Source: JAIBJN01 sp963842305 (GTDB taxonomy: Bacteria; Actinomycetota; Thermoleophilia; Gaiellales; Gaiellaceae). Taken from it: a stretch of DNA of 64,000 bases. Shown piece by piece: positions 15,561 to 26,629 of this stretch. The notes beneath the pieces are model-generated. The model was not told the DNA's origin, did no database searches, and was given only the letters and a program-made list of their open reading frames with translations. The stretch covers positions 434,001-498,000 of the forward strand of contig CAWJFW010000002.1 of assembly GCA_963842305.1 (NCBI GenBank), read 5' to 3'. A program made the translations under genes and the position numbers. The first letter of the stretch is position 1. Every line of letters begins with the position of its first letter.

Positions 15561-17164
15561 GTGAGCGAGGCAGAGTCGCTGGAGACCCCGGGCCGGCCGA
15601 GGAGGAGGCTGGCGTGGTCGACCGCCATCTTCGCGGCGATCACGGGTCTCTCGAGGATCCTCGGGCTCGTCCGCGAGATCATCGTGCGGCGCGCCTTCGG
15701 GGTCGAGGGCGAGATCAACGCCTTCACGGTCGCGTTTCAGATTCCGAACCTGGTGCGCGCACTGGGAGCGGACGCCGCTCTCGGCGCCGCGTTCGTGCCG
15801 GTCTTCAGCGAGCTCCTCGTGAAGGAACAGCGCGCCCGCGCCTGGCGGGTCGCCTCGACGCTCTTCTGGCTCGTCCTCATCGTCCTCGGCGCGCTCACCG
15901 GGCTTCTCATGCTCGTGGCGCCGCTGATCGTCCGCATCTTCGGTCTCGGCGACCTCGACGAGTTGGCGACGACCCTCTCGCGGATCCTGTTTCCGATCGT
16001 CGTCCTGACCGGCGTCTCGGGGATCGTGGTCGGAATCCTCAATTCCTACGAGGAGTTCACGGTCCAGGCGCTGATGCCGGTGATCTGGAACGCGGTGATC
16101 ATCGCCACCCTCCTCCTCGTCGTCCCTCGCTTCGAGAGCGAGGAGGCACAGCTCTACGCCTACGCGGGCGGCGTGTTGGCGGGCACGGTCATCCAGACGG
16201 TCACGCCCGTGTGGTGGCTCCGGGGACGCGACGGCCGCATCCGCGCGGTGCTGGACCTTCGCGATCCCGCGGTCAAGAGGATCCTCGTGCTGATGCTGCC
16301 CGTCACGCTTGCGCTCGGGCTCATCAACTTCAGCTTCGTCGTCAACACCTTCTTCGCCGCGCGCTTCGTGGATCCCCAGCTCGCCCCGAGCGCGATCGAC
16401 GCCGCCTTCCGCGTCTACATGCTCCCGCAGGGCATGTTCTCCATCGCGGTCGCGACGGTGCTCTTCCCGCGCCTGTCGCAGCTTGCGGCGCGGGGCGACT
16501 CGGCCGCGTTCAGGCAGACCGTCTCGTTGGGCCTCCGTCAGATCGGCTTCCTCCTCCTGCCGGCCAGCGCCATCGCCGCGGTGCTCGCGGAGCCCATCGT
16601 CCGTCTGCTTTACCAACGCGGCGAGTTCGCATCCGACCAGACGCCCGTCGTTGCCGGCGCGCTTGCGGCTTTCGCGCTCGGCCTGACCTTCAACGGGACG
16701 ATGCTCCTGCTCAACCGCTCGTTCTTCAGCCTTCAGTCGCCCTGGGTCCCGACCGTCGTCTCGCTCGGCGCGCTCGTGCTGAACGCGATCCTGGCCGCCA
16801 TCCTCTACCGGGTCGGGGTCTGGGGCATCCCGCTGGCGACCTCTCTCGTCAACATCGCCGGCACGATCGCGCTCCTCGGGATCCTCCGCCGTCGCCTGGG
16901 CACGCTCGACGGCCGGGCGATCGCGTCGTCCTACGGGCGCATTGCGCTCGCGTCCGCCGCGGCGGGCGCAGCCGCGTTCGGGGCCTGGTACGTGCTGGAC
17001 GAGCTCTTGGGCAGGTCGCTCGGCGCGCAGGTCCTCTCGGTGGGCGGGGGCATCCTCGTCGCGGCGGGCGTGTTCCTGGCCGTGTCCGCTCTGCTCCGCG
17101 TTCGCGAGCTGCAGACGATCCTCTCGCTCGTGCGGCGATCCGGTACAACGACTGACGACCGGCC

Positions 17165-17168
<4 letters not shown>
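15561..17168 (+). CDS. murJ: Lipid II flippase MurJ
   Basis: A ~535-residue protein with 14 predicted membrane segments of the MOP/MVF superfamily. It moves lipid II across the membrane for peptidoglycan synthesis. Conserved stretches include GLSRILGLVREI near the N-terminus, FQIPNLVRALGADAALGAAFVPVF, and YMLPQGMFSIAVATVLFPRLSQ in the middle. The GTG at 15561 is preferred because a TATCCT hexamer lies 6 bases upstream; a GTG at 15531 would add 10 residues. There is no kinase-like C-terminal extension, unlike some actinobacterial MviN proteins. The last four bases overlap the lepA start (ATGA), implying translational coupling. Confidence 0.93.
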
Positions 17169-18951
<1,783 letters not shown>

Positions 18952-18955
<4 letters not shown>

Positions 18956-20064
18956 CGGGCGGCGTCCGCCATCTGTACGTCCATCTGCCGTTCTGCGCGA
19001 GTCGATGCGGCTACTGCGACTTCGTCACCCTCGTGGGGCGGGCAGACGGCCACGGCGCCTACGTCGACGCCCTGCTCGCCGAGCTGGAGCTCGAGCGGGC
19101 GTGCCTCGCCGACGAACCGGAGACCGTGTTCCTCGGCGGCGGGACCCCGACCTTCACGGCTCCGGACGAGCTTGCACGGCTCCTGACGGCGCTCCCGCGC
19201 GCGGAGGAGGTCACCGTCGAGGCGAATCCCGAGACGGTCACGCCGGCGCTCGCCGCCGTCTTGCGGGAAGGGGGCGTCACGCGGGTCTCGCTGGGCGCGC
19301 AGAGCTTCCAGCCCGAGCTCCTCGCCGTGCTCGAGCGGCAGGCCTCTCCCCAGGCCGTGCGTGCCGCATTCCACCGTCTCCGCGGCGCCGGGTTCGACAA
19401 CGTCTCTCTCGACCTGATCTACGGGATCCCCGGCCAGACCTCCGCCCACCTGTGCGCGGACCTGGCGGAGGCAATCGCGCTAGGCCCGGAGCACTTGTCC
19501 TGCTACGAGCTCGAGGCGAAGCCCGGAACGCGGTTCACCGTGGCCCACGGCGAAGAGCTGGCGCGGCAGGCCGATGCGATGGAGGGCTACTTCGAGCTGG
19601 TCGTCGAGACGCTCGTCGGCGCCGGCTATCGCTGGTACGAGACCGCGAACTTCTGCCGGCCCGACAGGCAGGCGCGACACAACCTCGGCTACTGGCGGGG
19701 CGAGAACTACCTCGGCATCGGGATCGGCGCGGTCTCGACGGTCGGGGGCTTCCGCCGACGAAACCGCCCCAGCCTTGCCGGCTACCTGAGCGCCCTTTGC
19801 GACGGTCGGAGTCCGCCTCGTGACGAGGAGCCGCTCGAGCCGGAGGTCGTGCGCCGCGAGCGGCTGATGCTGGGCCTGCGGCTCGACGAGCCGCTGCCGT
19901 TCGCGGAGGTCGAGGCGGCGGTGGACGCTGCCGCGCTCGCCCGGATGGAACAGCTCGGGCTGGCCGAGCGTTCGGGCGAGGGGCTCGTTCTCAGCCGGCG
20001 CGGGCGCTTCCTCGGCGGCGGCGTGACGGCCGAGCTGATGGTCGTGAGCTCGAAGCAGGAATAA
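18952..20064 (+). CDS. hemW: Radical SAM heme chaperone HemW (coproporphyrinogen III oxidase-like)
   Basis: A 370-residue radical SAM protein with the cluster ligands C15, C19 and C22 in CASRCGYC. It matches HemW, a heme chaperone, rather than the HemN dehydrogenase. The extra Cys after the motif that marks HemN (CxxxCxxCxC) is replaced here by Asp-Phe, as in HemW. GGGTPTF and EANPET, typical of the family, are present. The start is the GTG at 18952, inside the lepA stop (GTGA), with translational coupling. The order lepA-hemW-hrcA-dnaJ is widely conserved in bacteria. Confidence 0.93.
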
Positions 20065-20077
20065 GTCCTGCAAAAAG

Positions 20078-20083
20078 TAGAAT
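20078..20083 (+). promoter_or_regulatory. -10-like hexamer TAGAAT for hrcA
   Basis: TAGAAT ends 8 bases before the hrcA ATG at 20092 in a locally AT-rich stretch, with no Shine-Dalgarno sequence. It probably gives a leaderless hrcA message. No CIRCE operator was found next to it. Confidence 0.5.
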
Positions 20084-20091
20084 TTAGAACG

Positions 20092-21135
20092 ATGCCGGAC
20101 GCACAGGAGCTTCGTCTCACCCAGCGGCAAGAGCTGATCCTCGCGCGGGTCGTCGAGGAGTACGTGGCCACGGGCTCGCCCGTGGGCTCGAAGACACTCG
20201 TCGCGCGGGCTGCCCTCGACGTCTCCTCCTCGACGGTGCGCTACGAGCTGGCGGTGCTCGAGGAGCAGGGCTTGCTCACGCACCCGCACACCTCCGCCGG
20301 TCGAGTGCCGACCGATGCCGGCTACCGGCTCTTCGTCGACCGACTGCTCGACCGGCTCGAGGCGAGGCCGACCGAGCTCGAGCTGGACCTCTCCGTCGTC
20401 GAGAGCCAGGTCGACTCAGCGTTGCGCGCGACGACGGAGGCACTGGCGGACCTCACGCACCTGCTTGCGCTCGTCTCCGCGCCGCCGCTCGAGACGACGA
20501 CCGTGCGGCACATCGAAGTGCTGCTCCTGCAGCCGCACGTCGTCATGGTCGTCGTGATCACGTCGACCGGGGGTGTCACGAAGCAGCTCCTGACCTTCGA
20601 GGAGGCCGTGGACGTGGGTCTCGCGGATTGGGCCGGCCAGTACCTGAACGAGACGGTCGCGGGCCTCCGGCTCGGCGCCCGGCTGCTGAGGAGCCGATTC
20701 GAGGACTCGGCGCTCACCGATCGCGAGCGCGCCTTCCTCGGCCGGCTGCGGCCTGCTTTCACGGATGTCCTCGAAGCTGAGGAGCAGACGCTTTACGTCG
20801 GCGGCACGGCCGGCGTCCTCGACGAGTTTCGTGCGGACGAGCTCCGCACGTACCGGCACCTCCTCGAGGTTCTCGAGCAGCGGGCGGGAGTGCTCGAGCT
20901 TCTGCGGGCGAGCCTGGGTTCGAAGCGGCCGTTCGTGCGGGTAGGCCCTGACCTCGCGGATCCGGACCTCGTCGGAGTGTCCCTCGTCGGCGCCGCGTAC
21001 GGCCTCCAGCACCTGAACCTCGGGACGGTCAGCCTGCTCGGACCGACCCGGATGGACTACGAGAAGGCCATCGCCGCAGTTCGCTCCGCCGCGTTCGGGC
21101 TCTCGCGGCTCGTCGAGGAGCTCTACGAGAGCTGA
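20092..21135 (+). CDS. hrcA: Heat-inducible transcription repressor HrcA
   Basis: A 347-residue repressor. The N-terminal winged helix reads LTQRQELILARVVEEYVATGSPVGSK and ends in the wing HPHTSAGRVPTDAGYR. The GAF-like and dimerization regions follow. HrcA binds CIRCE operators at chaperone genes and loses activity on heat shock. No CIRCE sequence is visible upstream of this gene or of dnaJ, so its targets (groES-groEL or dnaK operons) are probably elsewhere. dnaJ follows 41 bases downstream with its own hexamer. Confidence 0.95.
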   Translation: MPDAQELRLTQRQELILARVVEEYVATGSPVGSKTLVARAALDVSSSTVRYELAVLEEQGLLTHPHTSAGRVPTDAGYRLFVDRLLDRLEARPTELELDLSVVESQVDSALRATTEALADLTHLLALVSAPPLETTTVRHIEVLLLQPHVVMVVVITSTGGVTKQLLTFEEAVDVGLADWAGQYLNETVAGLRLGARLLRSRFEDSALTDRERAFLGRLRPAFTDVLEAEEQTLYVGGTAGVLDEFRADELRTYRHLLEVLEQRAGVLELLRASLGSKRPFVRVGPDLADPDLVGVSLVGAAYGLQHLNLGTVSLLGPTRMDYEKAIAAVRSAAFGLSRLVEELYES

Positions 21136-21164
21136 GCCGGGCGGGTGCCCGCGACGGCGGGAGT

Positions 21165-21170
21165 TACTCT
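21165..21170 (+). promoter_or_regulatory. -10-like hexamer TACTCT for dnaJ
   Basis: TACTCT ends 6 bases before the GTG at 21177 without a Shine-Dalgarno sequence. It may allow dnaJ to be transcribed separately from hrcA. Confidence 0.45.
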
Positions 21171-21176
21171 AAAACC

Positions 21177-22304
21177 GTGGCCACGACACGACGCGATTAC
21201 TACGAGGTGCTCGGCGTTCCGCGCACGGCGGACGAGCGCGCGATCAAGACGGCTTTTCGACGGCTGGCGCGCGAGCTCCACCCTGACGTGTCCGACCATC
21301 CTGAAGCGCAGGAGCGTTTCCGGGAGGCTGCCGAGGCGTACGAGGTCCTCTCGAGGGCGGAGACGCGGGAGCTGTACGACCGTTACGGCCATGACGGACT
21401 CTCGACCGGCGGGTTCCGGCCGACAGATTTCGACCTCGGCAGCCTGAACGACCTGTTCTCGGCGTTCTTCGGCGACGACATCTTCGGTGGCCGCGGCGCG
21501 CGCCCGGGCCGGCGGTCCGGGCGTGGCGCGGACGTCCTGACGGAGGTCGAGCTCGAGCTCGTCGAGGCGGCGAAGGGCGTGACGCGGACCGTCCCCTTCT
21601 CGGGCGTGGCCGACTGTCTGACGTGTCGGGGAACCGGAGCGGCGCCCGGCACGACGCCGCAGACGTGCCCGCGCTGTGAGGGCACCGGCCGTCTGCAGTC
21701 CGTGTCCAACTCGTTCTTCGGCCAGGTCGTGCGCACCCAGGCCTGCCCCGGCTGCGGCGGGCTAGGCGAGGTCGTCGAATCGCCCTGCTCCGACTGTGAC
21801 GGGTCGGGCCGGATCGCGGAGGAGCGCTCGCTCGAGGTCGAGATCCCGCCGGGGATCCACGACGGACAGCGGATCCGCGTGAGCGGAGAGGGTCACGCGG
21901 GCATGTTGGGAGGGCGCGCCGGCGACCTCTATGTGCAGGTACACGTGCGGCCCGACAAGCGCTTCATGCGGGACGGGAACGACATCGCGTCCACGGTCGA
22001 CCTCACGATGACCCAGGCGGCCCTCGGCGCCACGGTCAGCGTCCAGACGCTGGACGGCGAGCTGGACCTCGAGTTCGACGCAGGCACGCAGCCGGGAGAG
22101 GTCCGAGTGCTCAAGGGGAAGGGCATGCCAGTCCTCCAGGGCCGCGGCCGAGGGGACCACCGGGTGCTCGTGAACGTCGCCGTCCCCACGCACCTCACGG
22201 ACGAGCAGCGTCGGTTGTTCGAGGAGTTCGGCGAGAGCGAACATGAGCGCAACTACGGGTCGGACGGCAGCTTCTTCGAGCGGCTGCGCGCCGCATTCCG
22301 CTGA
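21177..22304 (+). CDS. dnaJ: Chaperone protein DnaJ
   Basis: A 375-residue class I J-protein with a GTG start. The J domain has HPD at residues 35-37. A Gly/Phe region (DDIFGGRGARPG) follows, then four CxxCxGxG zinc motifs (CLTCRGTG, CPRCEGTG, CPGCGGLG, CSDCDGSG) at residues ~145-210, then the C-terminal substrate-binding domains. It stimulates the DnaK ATPase and holds unfolded clients. It belongs to the group found with hrcA, separate from any dnaK-grpE operon, which is not in this window. Confidence 0.97.
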   Translation: MATTRRDYYEVLGVPRTADERAIKTAFRRLARELHPDVSDHPEAQERFREAAEAYEVLSRAETRELYDRYGHDGLSTGGFRPTDFDLGSLNDLFSAFFGDDIFGGRGARPGRRSGRGADVLTEVELELVEAAKGVTRTVPFSGVADCLTCRGTGAAPGTTPQTCPRCEGTGRLQSVSNSFFGQVVRTQACPGCGGLGEVVESPCSDCDGSGRIAEERSLEVEIPPGIHDGQRIRVSGEGHAGMLGGRAGDLYVQVHVRPDKRFMRDGNDIASTVDLTMTQAALGATVSVQTLDGELDLEFDAGTQPGEVRVLKGKGMPVLQGRGRGDHRVLVNVAVPTHLTDEQRRLFEEFGESEHERNYGSDGSFFERLRAAFR

Positions 22305-22324
22305 GCAGCCTCCTCCGCCTCCTC

Positions 22325-23065
22325 GTGACCGTCCCTGTCGAGCGGGCAGAGGAAGCGCGCGCCGTCATGATCGAGCTCTTCCCGGCGGGGTTCGAGGAGC
22401 GCGAAAACGAGACGTCGGTCGAGCTCGCTGCCTACTCCGACAGCGAGGCGTCAGCCTCGCGGCTGGCCGAACTCGGCCCGGTGCAGACACTGGAGGTTGT
22501 GGCCGGCTGGGAGGACGGGTGGCGGCGGTTTCACCGACCCGCGCGGATCGGCCCGCTCTGGATCGGCCCTTCCTGGGAGACCCCGGACGCGGCCGCCACG
22601 GCCGTGGTCGTCGACCCTGGTCGAGCGTTCGGAACCGGGGCGCATGCGACCACGCGCCTGTGTCTCGAACTGCTGCTCGGGCTCGAGCCGACGAGCGTCG
22701 CCGACCTCGGCTGCGGGTCCGGGGTGGTCGCCGTCGCGGCGGCGAAGCTCGGCTTCTCGCCGGTCGTCGCGCTCGACAACGACGACGTCGCCGTCGGGGT
22801 CGCGCGTGCGAACGCGGCCGCGAACCTCGTGGCCGTCGACGTCGCGCTTGCCGACGTGCTGACCGACCCCTTGCCATCGGTCGAGATCGCGGTCGCCAAC
22901 ATCGCCCGCAAGCCCGTGGAGCGGATCGCCGAGCGTTTCCGAGGATCCCTCGTCGTGGCGTCCGGCTACCTGGAGGAGGAGCGACCAGCACCGAAGGGCT
23001 GGGCTCGAGCCGACCGGCGGCTGGCCGAGGGCTGGGCGGCTGATCTCCTCGTCCGCCCGGCCTAG
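22325..23065 (+). CDS. prmA: Ribosomal protein L11 methyltransferase
   Basis: A 246-residue class I SAM-dependent methyltransferase, somewhat shorter than the ~290 of E. coli PrmA. The SAM-binding motif DLGCGSG is at residues 127-133. The PrmA signature FGTGAHATTRLCLELL precedes it, and NIARKPVE is the substrate-side motif in place of NILA. It trimethylates L11. The GTG start at 22325 is the first in-frame start after dnaJ, 20 bases downstream. Several CTC codons upstream remain open, so a few residues may be missing at the N-terminus. The order dnaJ-prmA-mtaB is conserved widely. Confidence 0.9.
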   Translation: MTVPVERAEEARAVMIELFPAGFEERENETSVELAAYSDSEASASRLAELGPVQTLEVVAGWEDGWRRFHRPARIGPLWIGPSWETPDAAATAVVVDPGRAFGTGAHATTRLCLELLLGLEPTSVADLGCGSGVVAVAAAKLGFSPVVALDNDDVAVGVARANAAANLVAVDVALADVLTDPLPSVEIAVANIARKPVERIAERFRGSLVVASGYLEEERPAPKGWARADRRLAEGWAADLLVRPA

Positions 23066-23141
23066 GCTCGCGTCGCGCTGACGCCCGTCGAAGCCTCGTT
23101 CGGGGTCGCCCGTCGGCCGGACCGGCGCGCGCCCCGTCGGC

Positions 23142-23147
23142 TAGCAT
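23142..23147 (+). promoter_or_regulatory. -10-like hexamer TAGCAT for mtaB
   Basis: TAGCAT ends 9 bases before the mtaB ATG at 23157, with no Shine-Dalgarno sequence. It is consistent with a leaderless transcript. Confidence 0.45.
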
Positions 23148-23156
23148 CGGCTCGTC

Positions 23157-24353
23157 ATGGCGACCTTCACGGTCGGCTTCCTCGGCTGCAAAGTCTCGCA
23201 GACGGACATCCAGGAGATCCGGGAGCGGCTGGTCGCGGACGGCCATGCCGAATCGGCCGAGTCTCCGGACGTCGCCGTCGTCAACACGTGCTGCGTCACG
23301 CACGAGGCGGTGCGCAAGTCGAGGCAGGCGGCGAGGCGGGCGGCCCGTACCGCCGAGCGCGTGTACGTGACAGGCTGCGCCGCGAACCTGGCCGGCGATG
23401 CGTTTGCGGGCCTGCCGGACAACGTGACCGTCGTCCGCCTCCCTGGCGAGCGCACGCCCGAGTTCGTCGCCCGTGACGTCGGTGCCATCGGCTGCGTCCG
23501 CGCCGACGTCGGCCTGGATCGAGTCAGGGCGTTCGTAAAGGTCCAGGACGGCTGCAGCTTCTCGTGTGCTTTCTGCGTTATCCCGCAGGTCCGCGGGTCG
23601 TCCCGCAGCCGCCCGGCCGACGCGGTGCTCGGCGAGGTGCGTCGCCGGGTCGAGCGCGGTCACCGCGAGGTCGTCCTGACCGGAATCAATCTAGGCTGCT
23701 ACCGGGACCGCGCGGCCGGGCTCGACCTCCCGCGGCTCGTCCGAGAGGTCGGCGCGACGGCAGGTCTCGAGCGGCTGCGTCTGTCGTCAATCGAGGTGAA
23801 TCACCTCAGCGAAGACCTGATCGCGGCGATGCGCGAGACGCCCGCGGTCTCGCCGCACCTCCACGTCCCACTCCAGTCGGGCGACGACGGCGTGCTCCGG
23901 GCGATGGGACGCAGGTATACGAGCGCCGCGTACCTCCGCCGGCTCGCCCGTGCCGAGGGCTTCAACCTCACGGCCGACGTGATCGTCGGCTTCCCGTGCG
24001 AGGATGACGCGGCCTTTGAGCGGACGCTCGCGGTCGTGGAGCGGGCCGGGCTCACGAGACTGCACGTCTTTCCCTACTCGCCCAGGCCAGGCACGAAGAC
24101 CGCCGCGGCCGACACCGTGCCCTCGCGCGTGAAGAAGGAGCGAAGCGCCCGCCTGCGGGCGGTGTCGGCGGAGGCGTGCCGCCGGTCGTGGCGGGCGAAG
24201 GTCGGCTCTGAAGACCGGGTTCTAATCGACCGGCCGGGCCGTGGGTACGGGGACGACTACACTCCCTGGCTCGTCAGCGCTCCCGCCGGACAGCTTGTAC
24301 GCGCCAGGGCCGTGGACGTGAGCGAAGAAGGAGTCATCGGTGTCCCAGTCTGA
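23157..24353 (+). CDS. mtaB: tRNA threonylcarbamoyladenosine methylthiotransferase MtaB
   Basis: A 398-residue radical SAM methylthiotransferase. The N-terminal UPF0004 domain has Cys residues in FLGCKVSQ, NTCCVTH and VTGCAAN that hold the auxiliary 4Fe-4S cluster. The radical SAM cluster uses C133, C137 and C140 (CSFSCAFC). A shortened C-terminal TRAM-like region follows. The sequence FLGCKVSQ and the prmA neighbourhood favour MtaB, which makes ms2t6A37 in tRNA, over MiaB or RimO. The gene overlaps the HIT gene by 14 bases. Confidence 0.92.
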   Translation: MATFTVGFLGCKVSQTDIQEIRERLVADGHAESAESPDVAVVNTCCVTHEAVRKSRQAARRAARTAERVYVTGCAANLAGDAFAGLPDNVTVVRLPGERTPEFVARDVGAIGCVRADVGLDRVRAFVKVQDGCSFSCAFCVIPQVRGSSRSRPADAVLGEVRRRVERGHREVVLTGINLGCYRDRAAGLDLPRLVREVGATAGLERLRLSSIEVNHLSEDLIAAMRETPAVSPHLHVPLQSGDDGVLRAMGRRYTSAAYLRRLARAEGFNLTADVIVGFPCEDDAAFERTLAVVERAGLTRLHVFPYSPRPGTKTAAADTVPSRVKKERSARLRAVSAEACRRSWRAKVGSEDRVLIDRPGRGYGDDYTPWLVSAPAGQLVRARAVDVSEEGVIGVPV

Positions 24354-24675
24354 TTGCCTGTTCTGCCGTCTGTACGCAGAAGGCGACCACGTTCGAAAGC
24401 AGGATGGGTTCGTGGCGATCCGGGACATCAATCCGAAGGCGCCGACGCACCTGCTCGTCATTCCCGGGCGTCACGTTGACTCGTTCCGAGAGGTCGGCGA
24501 GTTCGCAGGTGACGACGCGCAGCGGATGCTCGGGTTCGTCGCCGACACCGCCCGCGAAGCCGGGCTCGAGGACTATCGCGTCGTCGTCAACGTCGGCCCG
24601 GGTGGCGGCCAGACGGTCTTCCACCTGCACTGGCATATCCTGGGTGGCTCCCCGACGCTCGCGGGATTCGAATGA
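24340..24675 (+). CDS. HIT family protein (histidine triad nucleotide hydrolase)
   Basis: A 111-residue protein with the triad HLHWHILGG (His 95, 97 and 99) and the zinc-like CLFC near the N-terminus. It is close to the Hint/PKCI subfamily that hydrolyses AMP-linked phosphoramidates. The GTG at 24340 lies within the end of mtaB. Its own end overlaps yqeY by 4 bases (ATGA), so mtaB, HIT and yqeY are coupled. The physiological substrate is unknown. Confidence 0.92.
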   Translation: MSQSDCLFCRLYAEGDHVRKQDGFVAIRDINPKAPTHLLVIPGRHVDSFREVGEFAGDDAQRMLGFVADTAREAGLEDYRVVVNVGPGGGQTVFHLHWHILGGSPTLAGFE

Positions 24676-25115
24676 GCCTGATCGCCGAGATCGAGGACGA
24701 GATCAAGGATGCGATGCGTGCGCGAGACCAGCTGCGCACGGACACGCTTCGACTGACGCTCGCGTCGCTCCGGGCGGCCGAGAAGGATCTGGGCCGGCCA
24801 CTCAAGGATGACGAGGAGCTCCAGGTCCTGCAGCGCGAGCGGAAACGGCGTGCGGAGGCCGCCGACGCGTTTCGCGAGGCCGGCCGTGAGGAGCAGGCGG
24901 AGAAGGAAGAGGACGAGCTCGAGGTCATCGAGGAGTTCATGCCCGAGCCGCTCGACGAGGAGGAGCTGGAGCGCATCGTCGACGACGCGATCGCCGAGAC
25001 GGGGGCGACCTCCCTGCGCGATCTCGGCCGCGTGATGGCCGACGTGATGCCCCAGGTCGCCGGCCGGGCAGACGGCTCCGAGGTGAGCCAGCTCGTGCGC
25101 GAAAAGCTGGCGTGA
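24672..25115 (+). CDS. GatB/YqeY domain protein
   Basis: A 147-residue single-domain protein of the YqeY family, highly charged in its first half (AEKDLGRPLKDDEELQVLQRE is typical). The same helical domain sits at the C-terminus of GatB, where it contacts tRNA. The free-standing protein's role is unsettled. The ATG overlaps the HIT stop codon. A ~180-base gap with a GC hairpin separates it from phoH. Confidence 0.9.
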   Translation: MSLIAEIEDEIKDAMRARDQLRTDTLRLTLASLRAAEKDLGRPLKDDEELQVLQRERKRRAEAADAFREAGREEQAEKEEDELEVIEEFMPEPLDEEELERIVDDAIAETGATSLRDLGRVMADVMPQVAGRADGSEVSQLVREKLA

Positions 25116-25199
25116 TTCAGACGCCGGCGTGATTCGCGCAGAGGCCGCGCAGGGCCAGGCACGATTCGCGCGCCACGCATGCGCTCATCCGCGCTAGAA

Positions 25200-25212
25200 C
25201 CCCCGGTGGGGG
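25200..25212 (+). terminator. Short CCCCC/GGGGG hairpin between yqeY and phoH
   Basis: CCCCC (25200-25204), a 3-base loop and GGGGG (25208-25212) form a compact stem in the 180-base gap after yqeY. It lacks a T-run. It may mark the end of the mtaB-HIT-yqeY unit, since phoH has its own hexamer downstream. Confidence 0.3.
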
Positions 25213-25282
25213 GCCGCCGACAGTTGCCGGCCGGTCGCACACGCCCTCCGGCGCCGGGGCTGGAGCGCACCGGTACGGCGAC

Positions 25283-25288
25283 TAGAAT
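25283..25288 (+). promoter_or_regulatory. -10-like hexamer TAGAAT for phoH
   Basis: TAGAAT ends 7 bases before the TTG at 25296. It supports that TTG as a leaderless start over a more upstream ATG (25179). Confidence 0.5.
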
Positions 25289-25295
25289 TGAACCG

Positions 25296-26255
25296 TTGCA
25301 GCAGGTTCTGTCCGTCTCCAACGAGGTCGCCGCCGAACTCGCTACCGTCGACGACGGGATCCTGGGAGCGGTGCGCGACCGGATGGGCTGCACGATCCGG
25401 CTGCGCGGCAACCAGCTGACGCTCGAAGGCGACGACGGCAAGGTCGGCGAGGCGCGCCTTGTCATCGATGAGCTCGTCGAGCTGGTCGAGGGTGGGCACG
25501 CGATTGGGCCGGGCACGGTCGACGCCGTGCTCGCCGCCCTGGATGCCGCGAAGGACCCGCGCGAGATCTTCGAGGACGTCGTCTGGCGGCATCGGGGCAA
25601 GAAGATCACGCCGAAGACCGTCAACCAAAAGCGCTACGTCGACGCGATCCGCTCGGGGACGATCACGTTCGGGATCGGCCCCGCGGGCACCGGCAAGACG
25701 TACCTGGCGATGGCGCTGGCGGTCGCGTCGCTCGCGGACCGCGACGTCAACCGGCTCATCCTCACCCGGCCCGCGGTCGAAGCGGGCGAGCGGCTGGGCT
25801 TCCTTCCGGGAGACATGCTCGCCAAGGTCGACCCCTATCTGCGCCCGCTCTTCGACGCGCTCTACGACATGCTGGACGCGGACCGCCTCAATGCCTTCAT
25901 GGAGCGAGGCACGATCGAGGTCGCGCCGCTCGCGTTCATGCGAGGCCGGACACTCAACGACTCGTTCATCATCCTCGACGAGGCGCAGAACACGACGCCG
26001 GAGCAGATGCAGATGTTCCTGACCCGGCTCGGGTTCGGCTCGAAGGTGGTCGTAACCGGGGACGTCACCCAGATCGACCTGCCGCAGGATCAAGCCTCCG
26101 GCCTCATTCACGTACGCCAGATCCTGGGCGACATCGACGGCATCGACTTCGTGGAGTTCGGGAACCAGGACGTCGTCCGCCACGTGCTCGTCCAGCGCAT
26201 CGTCGAGGCGTACAAGCGCCACGCGGAGGAGACGGGCACGCAACGGCGCCGGTGA
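25296..26255 (+). CDS. phoH: PhoH-like ATPase (PhoH/YbeZ)
   Basis: A ~319-residue P-loop ATPase. The Walker A motif GPAGTGKTYLA lies near residue 128, and IILDEAQNTTPEQMQMFLTRLG carries Walker B. An N-terminal KH-like region precedes it. It works with YbeY in rRNA maturation and ribosome quality control in bacteria where it has been studied. The TTG start is chosen from a TAGAAT hexamer 7 bases upstream. The stop codon overlaps the ybeY GTG. It opens the phoH-ybeY-dgkA-cdd-era operon, a gene order shared with Firmicutes. Confidence 0.94.
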   Translation: MQQVLSVSNEVAAELATVDDGILGAVRDRMGCTIRLRGNQLTLEGDDGKVGEARLVIDELVELVEGGHAIGPGTVDAVLAALDAAKDPREIFEDVVWRHRGKKITPKTVNQKRYVDAIRSGTITFGIGPAGTGKTYLAMALAVASLADRDVNRLILTRPAVEAGERLGFLPGDMLAKVDPYLRPLFDALYDMLDADRLNAFMERGTIEVAPLAFMRGRTLNDSFIILDEAQNTTPEQMQMFLTRLGFGSKVVVTGDVTQIDLPQDQASGLIHVRQILGDIDGIDFVEFGNQDVVRHVLVQRIVEAYKRHAEETGTQRRR

Positions 26256-26629
26256 TCCGGGTCGAGATCGCCAACGAGAGCGGTATCGCCGTCGAGCGGG
26301 ACGCGGTCGCGGTTCTCTGTCGCCGCGTCCTGGAGGACGAGGGAATCGGGGAGGGCGACGTCGGCATCCGCTTCGTCGCGCCCGAGCCGATGCGCAAGCT
26401 GAAGCGCGAATACCTCGGCCTCGACGAGGCCACAGACGTGCTGTCGTTTCCGATCGACGCGCGTGACACGCTGCCCGAGGGCGTGCCGCGTCAACTGGGC
26501 GACGTCGTGATCTGCCCGCAGGTCGTCGGAGAGGCGTGGCGACCACCGCTCGTCCACGGGCTTCTCCACTTGCTCGGCTACGAGCACGGAACGGAGATGG
26601 AGCGGCGAGAGCGAACTCACGAACGATGA
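26252..26629 (+). CDS. ybeY: Endoribonuclease YbeY
   Basis: A 125-residue single-domain metalloprotein, near the short end of the family. The zinc motif HGLLHLLGYEH supplies His 102, 106 and 112. Asp-rich DVLSFPID is also conserved. YbeY acts in 16S rRNA 3'-end maturation and ribosome quality control. The GTG start overlaps phoH (GTGA) and its stop overlaps the next gene (ATGA), so translation of the three is coupled. Confidence 0.94.
   Translation: MIRVEIANESGIAVERDAVAVLCRRVLEDEGIGEGDVGIRFVAPEPMRKLKREYLGLDEATDVLSFPIDARDTLPEGVPRQLGDVVICPQVVGEAWRPPLVHGLLHLLGYEHGTEMERRERTHER

Noticed and set aside
20055..20071. GCAGGA/TCCTGC hairpin at the end of hemW as a terminator
   Set aside because: The short stem is followed by A residues rather than T on the plus strand and overlaps the hrcA promoter region.
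20065..21176. CIRCE operator near hrcA or dnaJ
   Set aside because: No TTAGCACTC-N9-GAGTGCTAA-like palindrome is present upstream of either gene.
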